A stretch of 64,000 nt of DNA, from contig RHGE01000005.1 of assembly GCA_004296775.1 (NCBI GenBank), forward strand, positions 1 to 64,000. Reading direction: 5' to 3'. Within the stretch, counting starts at the first letter, position 1. Every line of letters starts with the position of its first letter. This DNA is from Marinilabiliaceae bacterium JC017 (GTDB lineage: Bacteria; Bacteroidota; Bacteroidia; Bacteroidales; Marinilabiliaceae). Shown here in pieces: positions 45,961-55,561 of this stretch. The translations under genes were made by a program, and so were the position numbers. A model generated the notes under the pieces. It worked only from the letters and a program-made list of their open reading frames with translations. It was not told the DNA's origin and searched no databases.

Positions 45961-46703
45961 CAAACCACTCCTTCCTGACTGATAACAAGGCTACTAAAAC
46001 ACTCCCCTCGCATACTTCACCCTTCCCTTCGAGGTGTGCGCCGTTCCCCCAGCCTATTTCGCGTTTCCCTTTGGGTATTTCGCCTTTCCCCCAGCCTATT
46101 TTGCGCTTCCCTTTGAGCATTTCACGCTTCCCCTGATACTTTTCGCTCTTCCCCCAGACCCCCGACACCCCTCCCTATAACATTTCGTTATTCTCATTGT
46201 GTTTTTCCATAACACATTCTTATACTTCGTTTTTGGGTGATACCTGTCTCATTTATACACTTCATCATGCACACTTTCGGTTTATTACTTGGATTCAATG
46301 TTGTATTTTTCTTGCCCAATAATTTATTACTATTGTTGAAGCCCTTTATACTTCTTCCTGCTTCCTTATAGGCTTCTCCTTACCCTATCCTATTATACCG
46401 CTCCTTTCTCTTTTAACTGACAACCTGGTGTTTATTTCCCACTCTTCTGACATAGTTCACTTAATCCACATAGAACGCGGGCCCATATTGTTGATTGTTA
46501 ATATCAAATAATGATTAACTCTCTACAATAAATTTTTGTTTCCCTGTAAAACCAATTAAATATACACACCTACTAAAAAACGGCCCATTAGTTATTTTGC
46601 ATTATGAATTTCAATATAAATATATCATGAAGCCTTAATTGTTTATTTTTGCAATAACGACTAACGTCACTCACATATAACTCATCAAACAAATACAACA
46701 ACC
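45961..46703. other. 743-bp intergenic stretch
   Basis: Contains the 21-bp array B (46002-46168). The remaining 500 bp is A/T-rich with no coding frame that I can support. A TATTTTTG -7-like element lies at 46644-46651, about 50 bases before the CPBP gene, but no matching TTTG was found 19 bases upstream. Confidence 0.6.
46002..46168. repeat. 21-bp tandem array B (eight units)
   Basis: TTCCC-type cores (the first is CTCCC) start at 46002, 46023, 46044, 46065, 46086, 46107, 46128 and 46149, an exact 21-base step across eight units. Flanking bases alternate between CCAGCCTATTT and TTTGGGTATTT forms. Because 21 is divisible by three, one minus-strand frame reads as a seven-residue repeat of the form GK(R/G)E(I/M)xx. 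That frame starts at a GTG and runs antisense into the PEGA gene, so coding is doubtful. The units show no resemblance to array A beyond the period. Confidence 0.8.
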
Positions 46704-47612
46704 ATGAAAGGTATCAAGGCAGATCTTCATCCTTCCCAAAAGCTCTTTATACTAACGCTATTGATTATTGCATCGAGTCTAATAACGTTTTCACTTATAG
46801 GAATCATTGCCATATCAATATTTGGAGGATCCGCCCTGAGTAATACGGCGCTTCTAACCAACATTCCTTTTCTGAAAACCTTTCAGATAGTACAAAGCAT
46901 GGGAATTTTCATCATTCCATCGGCCTTGGCAACCTATATCTTCTTTAAAAAACCATACCTGGATATGAAAGGGATGAAACTTGCAACACCAATTCCTATT
47001 TTAGCTTCGGTGGGAATCATCATTATTAGTCAGGCATTCATTAACTGGTCGGGTTATATCAATCACCAGCTTCAATTACCTGAATCGTGGACCTTTTTGG
47101 AAAGCTGGATTACCAATAAGGAGCAACAAGCCATGGAAATCACGCAGATATTCATAGAAACAACCACCGTTCCAGGCTTTTTGGTAAATGTATTCATGAT
47201 TGCTATCCTACCTGCCATTGGGGAAGAATGGTTATTCAGAGGCTTAATACAACGTTATCTGGGGGAATGGATAAGCAAACCACATTTGGCGATTTTCATT
47301 ACCTCGGTTTTATTCAGTGCCATGCACCTGCAGTTCCTTTCTTTTTTACCGCGGTTTATCCTGGGAATGGTTCTTGGTTACCTTTTCTACTGGGGAAAAA
47401 ATATGTGGCTACCGATAACTGCTCATTTCACTAACAATTTTTTGGCATTACTTCTGTTCCACTATTACAAATTCACGTCTCCTGACGCCAATCCGCTGGA
47501 AGTTGACACCACAGCCATTCCCATTGAGCTTGCTCTGTTAAGTTTTGCCGGAATGATTGGCATATTAATCTTTATAAAAATGATCAGTCCCCGGGAGAAA
47601 ATCAAGAGTTAA
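46704..47612 (+). CDS. CPBP-family intramembrane metalloprotease
   Basis: A 302-aa membrane protein with about eight hydrophobic segments. The CPBP (Abi/CAAX-like) motifs are intact: EEWLFRG (E174, E175, R179), FSAMH after about 30 residues, and HFTNN in the last third. The family includes CAAX proteases and bacteriocin-immunity proteins; the substrate here is unknown. Its end overlaps the convergent gene by 11 bases. Confidence 0.9.
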   Translation: MKGIKADLHPSQKLFILTLLIIASSLITFSLIGIIAISIFGGSALSNTALLTNIPFLKTFQIVQSMGIFIIPSALATYIFFKKPYLDMKGMKLATPIPILASVGIIIISQAFINWSGYINHQLQLPESWTFLESWITNKEQQAMEITQIFIETTTVPGFLVNVFMIAILPAIGEEWLFRGLIQRYLGEWISKPHLAIFITSVLFSAMHLQFLSFLPRFILGMVLGYLFYWGKNMWLPITAHFTNNFLALLLFHYYKFTSPDANPLEVDTTAIPIELALLSFAGMIGILIFIKMISPREKIKS

Positions 47613-48306
47613 GCTGCTCCTTTTCATGCTTTCTTAATAGGTATACGACCCCATATACAGCGCTTTTAGCGCGCTTCTCTTCAGGGTTATGATCTTCGAA
47701 GCGGGCTTCTACTTCGTTCCAAACATTCAAGATGAGCCGGTCGGCCTTTTCGCGTAACTCCAGGACTTTTTCATGCATCTTTTCAGTGGTAGCCAAAAGA
47801 TCTTTGTGGTTATTGGAATACTCTACAAACTTCTCGTATTTCACCTTTACCATGGCGATAGATGGGTTGTATATCCGACTTCCTCCGGTCATCATACGTT
47901 TCTCTTCGCCTTTTATCACCCTTTCGCCCCAATGAATTAAAGCTTGTTCAGTGGTTAGTTCCGGCACGGATTTATCTTCCACCTCCAGTCCGTAATAAGT
48001 ACGTACATCAGGTTTAATTTCACCCCTTATTATGCCCATATTGACTACCTGCAAAAAATGTGAAACATACAGACGCGCCGATTTGAATTGATCAATCGAC
48101 AAACGTCCATACTTAGCCTGACGGTCTTTACTGAAATTATATTGTGAAATGGCTTGTTCGAATTGGGGAAGAAAAGCTTGTAGTTCGAGTAAAAGTCGCT
48201 GCGAAAATGCCAATTCATACGGAACAATTAGCACTCCTTGTTTCTGAGCGGCTTTCAAAGCTCTCAAACGAGCCTGATCTGTATTGGGCAAACGGCGATA
48301 TGGCAT
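47602..48306 (-). CDS. Conserved hypothetical protein
   Basis: A 234-aa soluble, helix-rich protein with no signal peptide or membrane segment. Notable stretches are RLSIDQFKSARLYVSHFLQVVNMGI and a C-terminal helical region rich in E/K (MHEKVLELREKADRLILNVWNEVEARFED). I do not recognise a named family. Monocistronic by position, convergent with the CPBP gene. Codon use and regular ATG start make it a credible gene. Confidence 0.75.
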   Translation of the reverse strand: MPYRRLPNTDQARLRALKAAQKQGVLIVPYELAFSQRLLLELQAFLPQFEQAISQYNFSKDRQAKYGRLSIDQFKSARLYVSHFLQVVNMGIIRGEIKPDVRTYYGLEVEDKSVPELTTEQALIHWGERVIKGEEKRMMTGGSRIYNPSIAMVKVKYEKFVEYSNNHKDLLATTEKMHEKVLELREKADRLILNVWNEVEARFEDHNPEEKRAKSAVYGVVYLLRKHEKEQLNS

Positions 48307-48371
48307 AAAAACAAGCTTAAAAGCAACTAATGGCGCCTAATGTAGCAAAAAACAGAAGCAATTGCAAAGAC

Positions 48372-48409
48372 AAAAAAAAAGTGGCCTTTATAAAAAAAGC
48401 CACTTTTGT
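48372..48409 (-). terminator. Intrinsic terminator after the sdh/frd operon
   Basis: AAAAGTGGC pairs with GCCACTTTT across an A/T loop. On the minus strand the stem is followed by a T run. Sits 20 bp beyond the sdhB stop. Confidence 0.85.
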
Positions 48410-48429
48410 ATGTTATGAAAGAATTGATA

Positions 48430-49185
48430 TTAGTCCTGTGCTTTCGCTTTGATGAACTCACGGTTCAAACGAGCGATATTAGCCAGTGAAATTCCTTTCG
48501 GACACTCCACTTCACATGCACCGGTATTGGTACAATTACCAAAGCCTAATTCATCCATTTTAGATACCATATTCTTAGCACGACGAGCTGCTTCCACTTT
48601 ACCCTGAGGTAATAAAGCCAATTGACTTACTTTAGCAGAAACAAACAACATTGCAGAACCGTTTTTACAAGCGGCCACACATGCTCCACATCCAATACAG
48701 GAAGCGGCATCCATTGCTTCGTCAGCATCAGCCTTTGAAATAGGCATGGCATTAGCATCAGGTACACCACCGGTGTTTACTGATACATAACCTCCGGCAG
48801 CAATAATTTTGTCGAAAGCCTGACGATCAACGATCAAGTCTTTGATCACAGGGAAACCAGCCGAGCGCCATGGTTCAATGGTGATGGTATCACCATCGTT
48901 GAAATTACGCATGTGTAACTGGCAAGTTGTAACCCTATCATCAGGTCCGTGTGGATGTCCATTGATATATAATGAACACATACCGCAAATACCCTCACGG
49001 CAGTCGTGATCGAATGCAACCGGTTCTTTTCCTTCGTTGATCAATTGTTCATTAAGAACATCAAGCATTTCAAGGAATGAACTATCAGTTGAAATATTAC
49101 TTACCTGATAGGTTTCAAAACGGCCTTTTTCTTTAGGTCCGTTCTGACGCCACACTTTTAATGTGAGATTTATACTATTTTCCAT
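48430..49185 (-). CDS. sdhB: Succinate dehydrogenase/fumarate reductase iron-sulfur subunit
   Basis: Electron-transfer subunit of respiratory complex II. 251 aa from ATG 49185 ([16 protein letters not shown]); an upstream ATG would add ten unrelated residues. The 2Fe-2S cluster ligands are in CREGICGMC and a later C (VTTCQLH), the 4Fe-4S in [11 protein letters not shown], and the 3Fe-4S in [14 protein letters not shown]. In anaerobic Bacteroidota the same enzyme works mainly as fumarate reductase, so the direction in vivo is uncertain. Confidence 0.96.
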   Translation of the reverse strand: MENSINLTLKVWRQNGPKEKGRFETYQVSNISTDSSFLEMLDVLNEQLINEGKEPVAFDHDCREGICGMCSLYINGHPHGPDDRVTTCQLHMRNFNDGDTITIEPWRSAGFPVIKDLIVDRQAFDKIIAAGGYVSVNTGGVPDANAMPISKADADEAMDAASCIGCGACVAACKNGSAMLFVSAKVSQLALLPQGKVEAARRAKNMVSKMDELGFGNCTNTGACEVECPKGISLANIARLNREFIKAKAQD

Positions 49186-49230
49186 GTTACTTTTCTTCTT
49201 AAATTGTTGAACCAAATAACAGGCCGGCTA

Positions 49231-51171
49231 TTATTTATAATTCCTCTGTATCAACTTCACATTTTCAAATACCAGGTCTTCTTTGTGCATTACCGGCGCT
49301 TTATCTTCACCCTGATATTCCCAACAAGATACATAGGCAAACTTATCGTCCTGACGAAGGGCTTCTCCCTCAGGTGTCTGATATTCTTCACGGAAGTGAC
49401 CACCACATGACTCTTCACGATTTAATCCATCGCGGGCCATCAGTTCGCCAATCTCAATGAAGTCAGCCAAACGATTAGCTTTTTCAAGTTCAACATTCAT
49501 TCCTTCTTCAGAACCCGGGATACGAACATTCGTCCAGAACTCCTTTTTAACTTCTTTGATACGCTCCAATGCCTTTTGCAGACCTTCTTTATTACGAGCC
49601 ATACCAACGAAATCCCACATTACCACTCCAAGCTCTTTGTGAATTGAGTCAACCGAACGCTTACCTTTAATCTTCATTAACTTGGTAATACGATCATTAA
49701 TTGCTTTCTCTGCTTCCACAAACTCTTTTTCATCGGTAGTCATACGTGGTGTAGCAATATCATCAGCCAAATAATTCTGGATGGTGTATGGCAACACGAA
49801 ATAACCATCAGCCAATCCCTGCATCAAAGCAGAAGCCCCGAGACGGTTGGCTCCGTGATCAGAGAAATTAGCTTCACCAATACTAAACAAACCAGGAACG
49901 GTAGTTTGCAAGTTATAATCTACCCAAATACCACCCATTGTGTAGTGAATAGCAGGATAAATCATCATTGGTGTTTCATATGGATTGTCATCTACGATTT
50001 TTTCGTACATCTGGAACAAGTTGCCATAACGATCTTCGATGGCTTCTTTTCCTAAACGCTCGATAGATGTTTTAAAGTCAAGATAAACAGCTAATCCTGT
50101 TGTACCTACTCCGAAACCGGCATCACAACGTTCTTTTGCAGCACGAGAAGCCACATCACGAGGTACCAGGTTACCAAAAGCAGGGTATCTTCTTTCAAGA
50201 TAGTAATCGCGATCTTCTTCAGCAATCTGCGTAGGCTTCAACTTACCGGCACGAATCGCTTCAGCATCTTCTTTCTTCTTAGGTACCCAAATACGTCCGT
50301 CGTTACGCAATGACTCAGACATCAAAGTCAATTTACTCTGGAACTCACCGTGAACAGGAATACATGTTGGGTGAATCTGAGCAAAACAAGGATTTGCAAA
50401 AGCAGCCCCTTTATGGTACGCTTTCAATGCGGCAGAACCATTAGATCCCATTGCATTGGTTGACAAGAAAAAAGCATTTCCATAACCGCCAGTACCTAAT
50501 ACTACTGCATGAGCAAAATGCTTCTCCAACTTACCAGTTACCAAATCACGTGTAATAATACCACGAGCTTTGCCATCTACAATAACAATATCAACAAGTT
50601 CGGTACGCGTATGCATTTCTACTGTTCCGGCATTTACCTGGCGCATCAAAGCTTGGTAAGCACCTAACAACAGCTGCTGTCCGGTTTGACCTTTTGCATA
50701 AAAAGTACGGCTAACCTGTGCTCCACCGAATGAACGGTTATCAAGCAACCCTCCATATTCACGGGCAAAAGGTACACCCTGAGCCACACATTGGTCAATA
50801 ATACTGTTACTAACCTCAGCAAGACGGTATACATTCGCTTCACGAGCCCTATAGTCACCACCTTTTACAGTATCATAAAACAACCTGAAGATGGAGTCAC
50901 CATCATTTGGGTAGTTTTTAGCAGCATTAATACCTCCCTGTGCAGCAATAGAGTGTGCACGACGAGGTGAATCTTGTATCGTAAATATTTTTACATTGAA
51001 CCCCATTTCACCCAGCGAGGATGCAGCAGAAGCACCTGCCAGCCCGGTACCAACAATGATAACATCAAGTTTTCTCTTATTGGAGGGGTTTACCAGTTTT
51101 TGATTGGCTTTATAGTTTGACCACTTCTGGGCGAGAGGCCCTTCGGGTATTTTAGCATCTAACTTAATCAT
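49231..51171 (-). CDS. sdhA: Succinate dehydrogenase/fumarate reductase flavoprotein subunit
   Basis: Catalytic subunit with covalently bound FAD, 646 aa. The FAD loop is [18 protein letters not shown] (near 41-58), the flavinylation histidine is in [14 protein letters not shown], and the active-site arginine is in the [18 protein letters not shown] region. The start [17 protein letters not shown] is the form found in Bacteroidota enzymes of this cytochrome b558 class. Second gene of the sdhC-sdhA-sdhB operon. Confidence 0.97.
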   Translation of the reverse strand: MIKLDAKIPEGPLAQKWSNYKANQKLVNPSNKRKLDVIIVGTGLAGASAASSLGEMGFNVKIFTIQDSPRRAHSIAAQGGINAAKNYPNDGDSIFRLFYDTVKGGDYRAREANVYRLAEVSNSIIDQCVAQGVPFAREYGGLLDNRSFGGAQVSRTFYAKGQTGQQLLLGAYQALMRQVNAGTVEMHTRTELVDIVIVDGKARGIITRDLVTGKLEKHFAHAVVLGTGGYGNAFFLSTNAMGSNGSAALKAYHKGAAFANPCFAQIHPTCIPVHGEFQSKLTLMSESLRNDGRIWVPKKKEDAEAIRAGKLKPTQIAEEDRDYYLERRYPAFGNLVPRDVASRAAKERCDAGFGVGTTGLAVYLDFKTSIERLGKEAIEDRYGNLFQMYEKIVDDNPYETPMMIYPAIHYTMGGIWVDYNLQTTVPGLFSIGEANFSDHGANRLGASALMQGLADGYFVLPYTIQNYLADDIATPRMTTDEKEFVEAEKAINDRITKLMKIKGKRSVDSIHKELGVVMWDFVGMARNKEGLQKALERIKEVKKEFWTNVRIPGSEEGMNVELEKANRLADFIEIGELMARDGLNREESCGGHFREEYQTPEGEALRQDDKFAYVSCWEYQGEDKAPVMHKEDLVFENVKLIQRNYK

Positions 51172-51193
51172 AACTTCTCAGTTTTAGTGGAGA

Positions 51194-51895
51194 TTATCCT
51201 TGAAAGAAAAGATATTGTAACACAGCAATAAGGGTAAATCCAATCCCAACAAACCATGCAAACACGGTGCCGATAACAGTCCATCTTTTACGCCAGATAG
51301 AGTTGCTTAGTCCGAATGTTTGGAAAGCAGACCAGAAACCATGAGTCAAGTGATATGCCAGACCCAGAGATCCTATTGCATATACAATTACCACCCAAAG
51401 CATACCGAATGTACCATTAACTAACGCATAAGCGTTTTCAACTTGCGTCTCAACACCAGCTACTGTGATGTGAGTATGACCCAATAGTGAATCACCGGTA
51501 ATTTTCATTTTTACCCAGAAGTTTGCAATGTGCACCACAAGAAAAGCTAGAATAACAGCACCTAAAACGTACATATTCTTGGAAGCCCAAGCTACGTTTT
51601 TAGTATTATTACCAGAGGCATAACGATCATTACCTCTTGCTTTCTGGTTTTGCAGCGTTAAAATGCTGGCATAAATAATGTGAACCAGAAAACCTAAGCC
51701 TAAAACTGGTTCCATTAATTTGATCAATGGATTTGTTGCCATGAAATGCGCAGCGGCATTAAACAACTCTCCTCCATCAGGAACTAGCAAAAGTGCATTT
51801 AGCGAAAGGTGAACCAACAAAAAGGTCACTAAAAAAAGTCCCGTAATACTCATCAGGAACTTTTTCCCAATTGAGGAACCGAAAAAATTACTCAT
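51194..51895 (-). CDS. sdhC: Succinate dehydrogenase/fumarate reductase cytochrome b558 subunit
   Basis: Membrane anchor with five helices that carries two hemes and reacts with menaquinone. 233 aa from ATG 51895 (MSNFFGSSIGKKFLMSITGLF). Histidines in VHLSLNALL, FLVHIIYA, VVHIANF and AYHLTHGFWSAFQTFG are the expected axial ligands. A single large anchor, rather than sdhC plus sdhD, marks the Bacteroidota/Epsilon-type complex. First gene of the operon with a promoter at 51955-51986. Confidence 0.95.
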   Translation of the reverse strand: MSNFFGSSIGKKFLMSITGLFLVTFLLVHLSLNALLLVPDGGELFNAAAHFMATNPLIKLMEPVLGLGFLVHIIYASILTLQNQKARGNDRYASGNNTKNVAWASKNMYVLGAVILAFLVVHIANFWVKMKITGDSLLGHTHITVAGVETQVENAYALVNGTFGMLWVVIVYAIGSLGLAYHLTHGFWSAFQTFGLSNSIWRKRWTVIGTVFAWFVGIGFTLIAVLQYLFFQG

Positions 51896-51954
51896 AGGAA
51901 TCCTTTTTAATTTATTTTTGTAACACAATCAAATAAACTATTTAATAACGGCTG

Positions 51955-51986
51955 CAAATGTAGAAGGGTTTGTTTCTATCAGCAAG
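51955..51986 (-). promoter_or_regulatory. Promoter of the sdh/frd operon
   Basis: On the minus strand CTTG (51983-51986) and TACATTTG (51955-51962) are 20 bases apart, close to the Bacteroidota consensus. The leader would be about 50-55 bases. Confidence 0.6.
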
Positions 51987-52155
51987 AAAAAATAAAGAAA
52001 TAATTCTATATTTATATCAATTCTAATTAACATTCCTTCGTTACCCTATTTTTTGTAATCGTTAACCTTTTTTTAATAACAGATTAATCTTTTAAATTCT
52101 AACACAAAACCATACCCAACTAATAACTGCAATTTCTTCTCCACTTGTTAAATGC

Positions 52156-52956
52156 ATGAATAAGACTTACCATTACAAAGGAACAGATATTAATTATCAC
52201 CAATCCGGCTCAGGGCCTTCTGTTGTTCTTCTTCACGGATATCTTGAAAATCACAAGATATGGCTTCCCTACCTCAACATTCTGAAAGATTATCAGGTGA
52301 TCATTCCCGATCTTCCTGGCCATGGCAAGTCAGGAGTATTACACAAAGACAATAGCATCTCCGGCTATGCACAAATTATTACTGAGCTACTATCGACTCT
52401 TAATATTAAAAACTATAGCATCATCAGCCATTCCATGGGGGGTTATGTGGCACTGGAAATGACACACAAGTATCCGGAGAATATTCAGGGACTTGTTCTC
52501 ATTAGTACACATCCCTATACCGATTCACCTCAAAAACAACTACGGCGCCAAAAAGAAATTGACTTTATCCATAAAGGAAAAAAGAAACTACTCATCCAAC
52601 AACACTTAATGCAATTCTCTAATCTTCAACAAAGAGAACTGATTAAAGAAATGACTCAAGAAATATCAGATGAAGGAATGATTGCCAATTTGGAAAATAT
52701 GAAAAACAGACAAAACCACTTATCCCTCTTTCTTAACCCTCCGTGTAAAGCCTGTTATTTATGGGGCGAAAACGACACTACTATTGACTTAAAGAAAATT
52801 ACAAACAACGAATTTACCGACACCAAAGTAAAATATAAAATCATCCACCAAGGAGGACACCTACTTGTCATAACGCATTTAAATTTAATTGCATCATATC
52901 TCCAAACAGCTCTTAACCTATTTACTAGACCAGACAAAGGCTCTGACTGGATATGA
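52156..52956 (+). CDS. Alpha/beta-fold hydrolase
   Basis: A 266-aa serine hydrolase with the nucleophile elbow SHSMGG (S93), an oxyanion HGYLENHK segment, LPGHGKS after strand 4, and a late HQGGH providing the catalytic histidine. The acid is probably in LWGENDTTID. No signal peptide. Substrate unknown; the family covers esterases and lactonases. Confidence 0.9.
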   Translation: MNKTYHYKGTDINYHQSGSGPSVVLLHGYLENHKIWLPYLNILKDYQVIIPDLPGHGKSGVLHKDNSISGYAQIITELLSTLNIKNYSIISHSMGGYVALEMTHKYPENIQGLVLISTHPYTDSPQKQLRRQKEIDFIHKGKKKLLIQQHLMQFSNLQQRELIKEMTQEISDEGMIANLENMKNRQNHLSLFLNPPCKACYLWGENDTTIDLKKITNNEFTDTKVKYKIIHQGGHLLVITHLNLIASYLQTALNLFTRPDKGSDWI

Positions 52957-53041
52957 CACTAATCCTAATTATTTTTTAGCTCTCTTATCTGGCAATTAAA
53001 AATATTTTTGCCATATTCACGTCGAATAATATTGATTATTT

Positions 53042-54586
53042 ATGAGGATTTTTAAGCCTCTTCTTCGCTGGGAAGCCAAACAACCTGACACACCAAACGC
53101 TAATCCAACAGAAGAAGAAAAAGAGTCTGGATTATTTTCTCATGCCATTCTGGACAGAAATGGCATCATTGTCGAAGTAAGCAAAGAATTCTCTAAGCTT
53201 ACCGGAGTGCGCCGTCTGTCTCTCAAAAGCAATCACATCAAACAAGTATTAACTAACCATTCTACCCAAGTAGTACAAACACTCCTTAATAAAATATCCC
53301 AATCATACCCGCTTGAAACAACTGAAATAAATCTTAAACAAAAAGGAGATAAAACAATACCACTTGAACTAATATTAACCCTATATAATCAACATGGTAA
53401 TCGTCGAATACTAGCAATATTCAAAAACATAAATCCACAAAAAAAAGAAGTAGCTGACTTATTCGCACAAAAAGAACATTACAGGTTGATTGCAGAGAAT
53501 ACGGCATATGTGCAGCTGCTAATAGATCGTAACATGAATTGTTTATTTGCTAGCCCGTCATGCATGAAACTTTCCGGTTATACCATTGAAGAAATAAAAC
53601 AAAAAAACTTATACACACTTATTCATCCCAATGACTTTGACCAGATATGGGAAATCATCAACACCACTAAACTAACCGAAAAAGGACTATTCCGCTTCCG
53701 CATAAAACACAAAAATGGTCACATCATCCCGGTGGAGTGCCACTTGAAAAAGATTATTAATGACTTCGGACAAATTGATCACTTTATCATCAGCCTGCAC
53801 GACATCACTACCCAGCGCAACTATGAATTACAGTTGATAAAAGCCCGAAAAGAAGCGGAAAAATCGATTAAATTAAAGAACAGCTTTCTGACATCAATCA
53901 CCCACGAACTAAGAACACCATTAAATGCCATCATAGGCTTTTCTAGGATTATTGACCAACAACAATCCAAGGATAATGACACGAATCACTACATACAACA
54001 CATAGAATCAAGTGGATTGCAACTACTAAGCCTGATTGATAACCTGCTCTATTTTTCCAAACTTGAAAACAACGAATTCCATATAACTCCCCATCTCATA
54101 AATATTAATGAATTCTTCAGGTCACTGGCTCCAACAATACACAGAGATCAAAAAAAATTTCACAAAGAAAATTTGGAAATAATAGGAGAATGGGATATTG
54201 CACTAAATCTAAAAACCATTTTTACCGATCCGGATATCCTGCGTAAAATTTTCATCAATTTACTCGACAATGCCTTAAAATTCACCAGAGAAGGCTTTGT
54301 AAAATACGGATGTCGCCCATATGGCATCCAGAAATTTATGTTTTTCGTAGAAGACACCGGAATTGGGATTCCCAAAAATTACCAAGAGGTCATTTTCGAA
54401 AAATTCAGACAAATGGATCAATCTATTACACGTAAATATGCCGGGTCAGGTCTGGGATTAACTGTTACAAAAAAAATGGTTGAGATATTGGGAGGTGACA
54501 TCTGGGTTAAGTCAGAAGATGGCAAAGGCGCTTCATTCTACTTCACACTTCCCACTAAAATAAAAACAGACATGTCGGTTAGGTAA
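53042..54586 (+). CDS. PAS-domain sensor histidine kinase
   Basis: A 514-aa soluble or membrane-associated hybrid-less kinase. Two PAS-type domains fill about residues 30-135 and 145-255 (GLFRFRIKHKNGHIIPVECHL is the PAC end). The dimerisation/phosphotransfer box SFLTSITHELRTPLNAI has the phosphoacceptor H288. The catalytic domain has NLLDNALKFT, VEDTGIGIP and GSGLGLTV. No membrane helix is obvious, so it likely senses a cytoplasmic cue. No response regulator lies next to it. Confidence 0.93.
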   Translation: MRIFKPLLRWEAKQPDTPNANPTEEEKESGLFSHAILDRNGIIVEVSKEFSKLTGVRRLSLKSNHIKQVLTNHSTQVVQTLLNKISQSYPLETTEINLKQKGDKTIPLELILTLYNQHGNRRILAIFKNINPQKKEVADLFAQKEHYRLIAENTAYVQLLIDRNMNCLFASPSCMKLSGYTIEEIKQKNLYTLIHPNDFDQIWEIINTTKLTEKGLFRFRIKHKNGHIIPVECHLKKIINDFGQIDHFIISLHDITTQRNYELQLIKARKEAEKSIKLKNSFLTSITHELRTPLNAIIGFSRIIDQQQSKDNDTNHYIQHIESSGLQLLSLIDNLLYFSKLENNEFHITPHLININEFFRSLAPTIHRDQKKFHKENLEIIGEWDIALNLKTIFTDPDILRKIFINLLDNALKFTREGFVKYGCRPYGIQKFMFFVEDTGIGIPKNYQEVIFEKFRQMDQSITRKYAGSGLGLTVTKKMVEILGGDIWVKSEDGKGASFYFTLPTKIKTDMSVR

Positions 54587-54635
54587 TGGCTCTAGCTGGT
54601 TACCAAGGCAAGTTTTTATTTCCTGTAAAGTTTTC

Positions 54636-54643
54636 TATTTTTG
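54636..54643 (+). promoter_or_regulatory. -7 promoter element for frr
   Basis: TATTTTTG matches TAnnTTTG, 37 bases before the frr start. The -33 region has a T run but no exact TTTG. Confidence 0.4.
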
Positions 54644-54679
54644 TTAAAAGTTTAGTGTAAACTCAATCTTTTTACAACA

Positions 54680-55243
54680 ATGCAAGAAGATATTGAATTA
54701 ATTATCGAAGATGCCAAAGAGCGCATGGAAAAGGCACTTGTACACCTTGACCATGAACTTGGTAAAATACGTGCCGGGAAAGCCAACCCTAGAATGCTTG
54801 ACAGCTTACTTGTTGATTATTATGGATCAATGACACCGCTTAGTCAGGTCGCTAACGTCAGCACACCTGATGCACGTACAATTGCTATCCAGCCCTGGGA
54901 AAAATCCATGATTGGAGCCATTGAAAAAGCTATTCTCGCTGCCAACCTGGGCATGAATCCCGACAATAACGGAGACATTGTCCGCATTAATGTTCCACCT
55001 TTGACAGAGGAACGTCGCAGGGATTTGGTCAAGCAAGTTAAAGTGGAAGGTGAAGATGCAAAAGTTAGTATCCGCGCAGCCCGCCGCGACAGCAATGAAC
55101 TACTGAAAAAACTAAAAAAGGACGGTTTATCTGAAGATTTGGAAAAGGATGCAGAAAATGAAGTCCAAAAGATTACAGATAGTTTCATCAAGCAAGTTGA
55201 AGATCAACTAAACAAGAAAGAAAACGATATCTTAACTGTATAA
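54680..55243 (+). CDS. frr: Ribosome recycling factor
   Basis: Splits post-termination ribosomes with EF-G. The 187-aa three-helix/ beta-alpha-beta protein shows the diagnostic LGKIRAGKANPRMLD, VSTPDARTIAIQPWEKSMIGAIEKAI, and NVPPLTEERRRDLVKQ. Monocistronic, with a terminator just after the stop. Confidence 0.98.
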   Translation: MQEDIELIIEDAKERMEKALVHLDHELGKIRAGKANPRMLDSLLVDYYGSMTPLSQVANVSTPDARTIAIQPWEKSMIGAIEKAILAANLGMNPDNNGDIVRINVPPLTEERRRDLVKQVKVEGEDAKVSIRAARRDSNELLKKLKKDGLSEDLEKDAENEVQKITDSFIKQVEDQLNKKENDILTV

Positions 55244-55561
55244 TTTTCACAAACCCGCATTAATAATGCGGGTTTTTAATTAAAAAATATCTATGGATTT
55301 TAGCTCCACACAAATCTTTTATGATTTCACCTGATTTCTAATCAACCCATATCCATGAATATTTAATAAATCATCATTATTAATGCCCGATTTTCCCTTC
55401 CAATCACATATCTCTTCTGCAAGTAAGAGTGTTTTCAAACCGTGGCATACTCCCTTGGATGATTCTTATCCTCTTAAAAGAGAAGTTATTTCTCCTTATG
55501 CTCCGCATCTATAAACTAAAGACTGAAAAAGACCTCAATCTCACCAATACATTCAAACAAT
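55244..55561. other. 318-bp intergenic stretch between convergent genes
   Basis: Holds the frr terminator at 55251-55278. The rest has no coding frame that I can support and no clear repeat. Confidence 0.6.
55251..55278 (+). terminator. Intrinsic terminator after frr
   Basis: ACCCGCAT pairs with ATGCGGGT, then TTTTT, 8 bases after the stop codon. Confidence 0.88.

Noticed and set aside
45821-46168. Minus-strand 115-codon frame with a seven-residue repeat as a real gene
   Set aside because: It starts at a GTG inside a tandem repeat and runs antisense through the end of the PEGA gene. The repeat frame is open mainly because the DNA period is a multiple of three.
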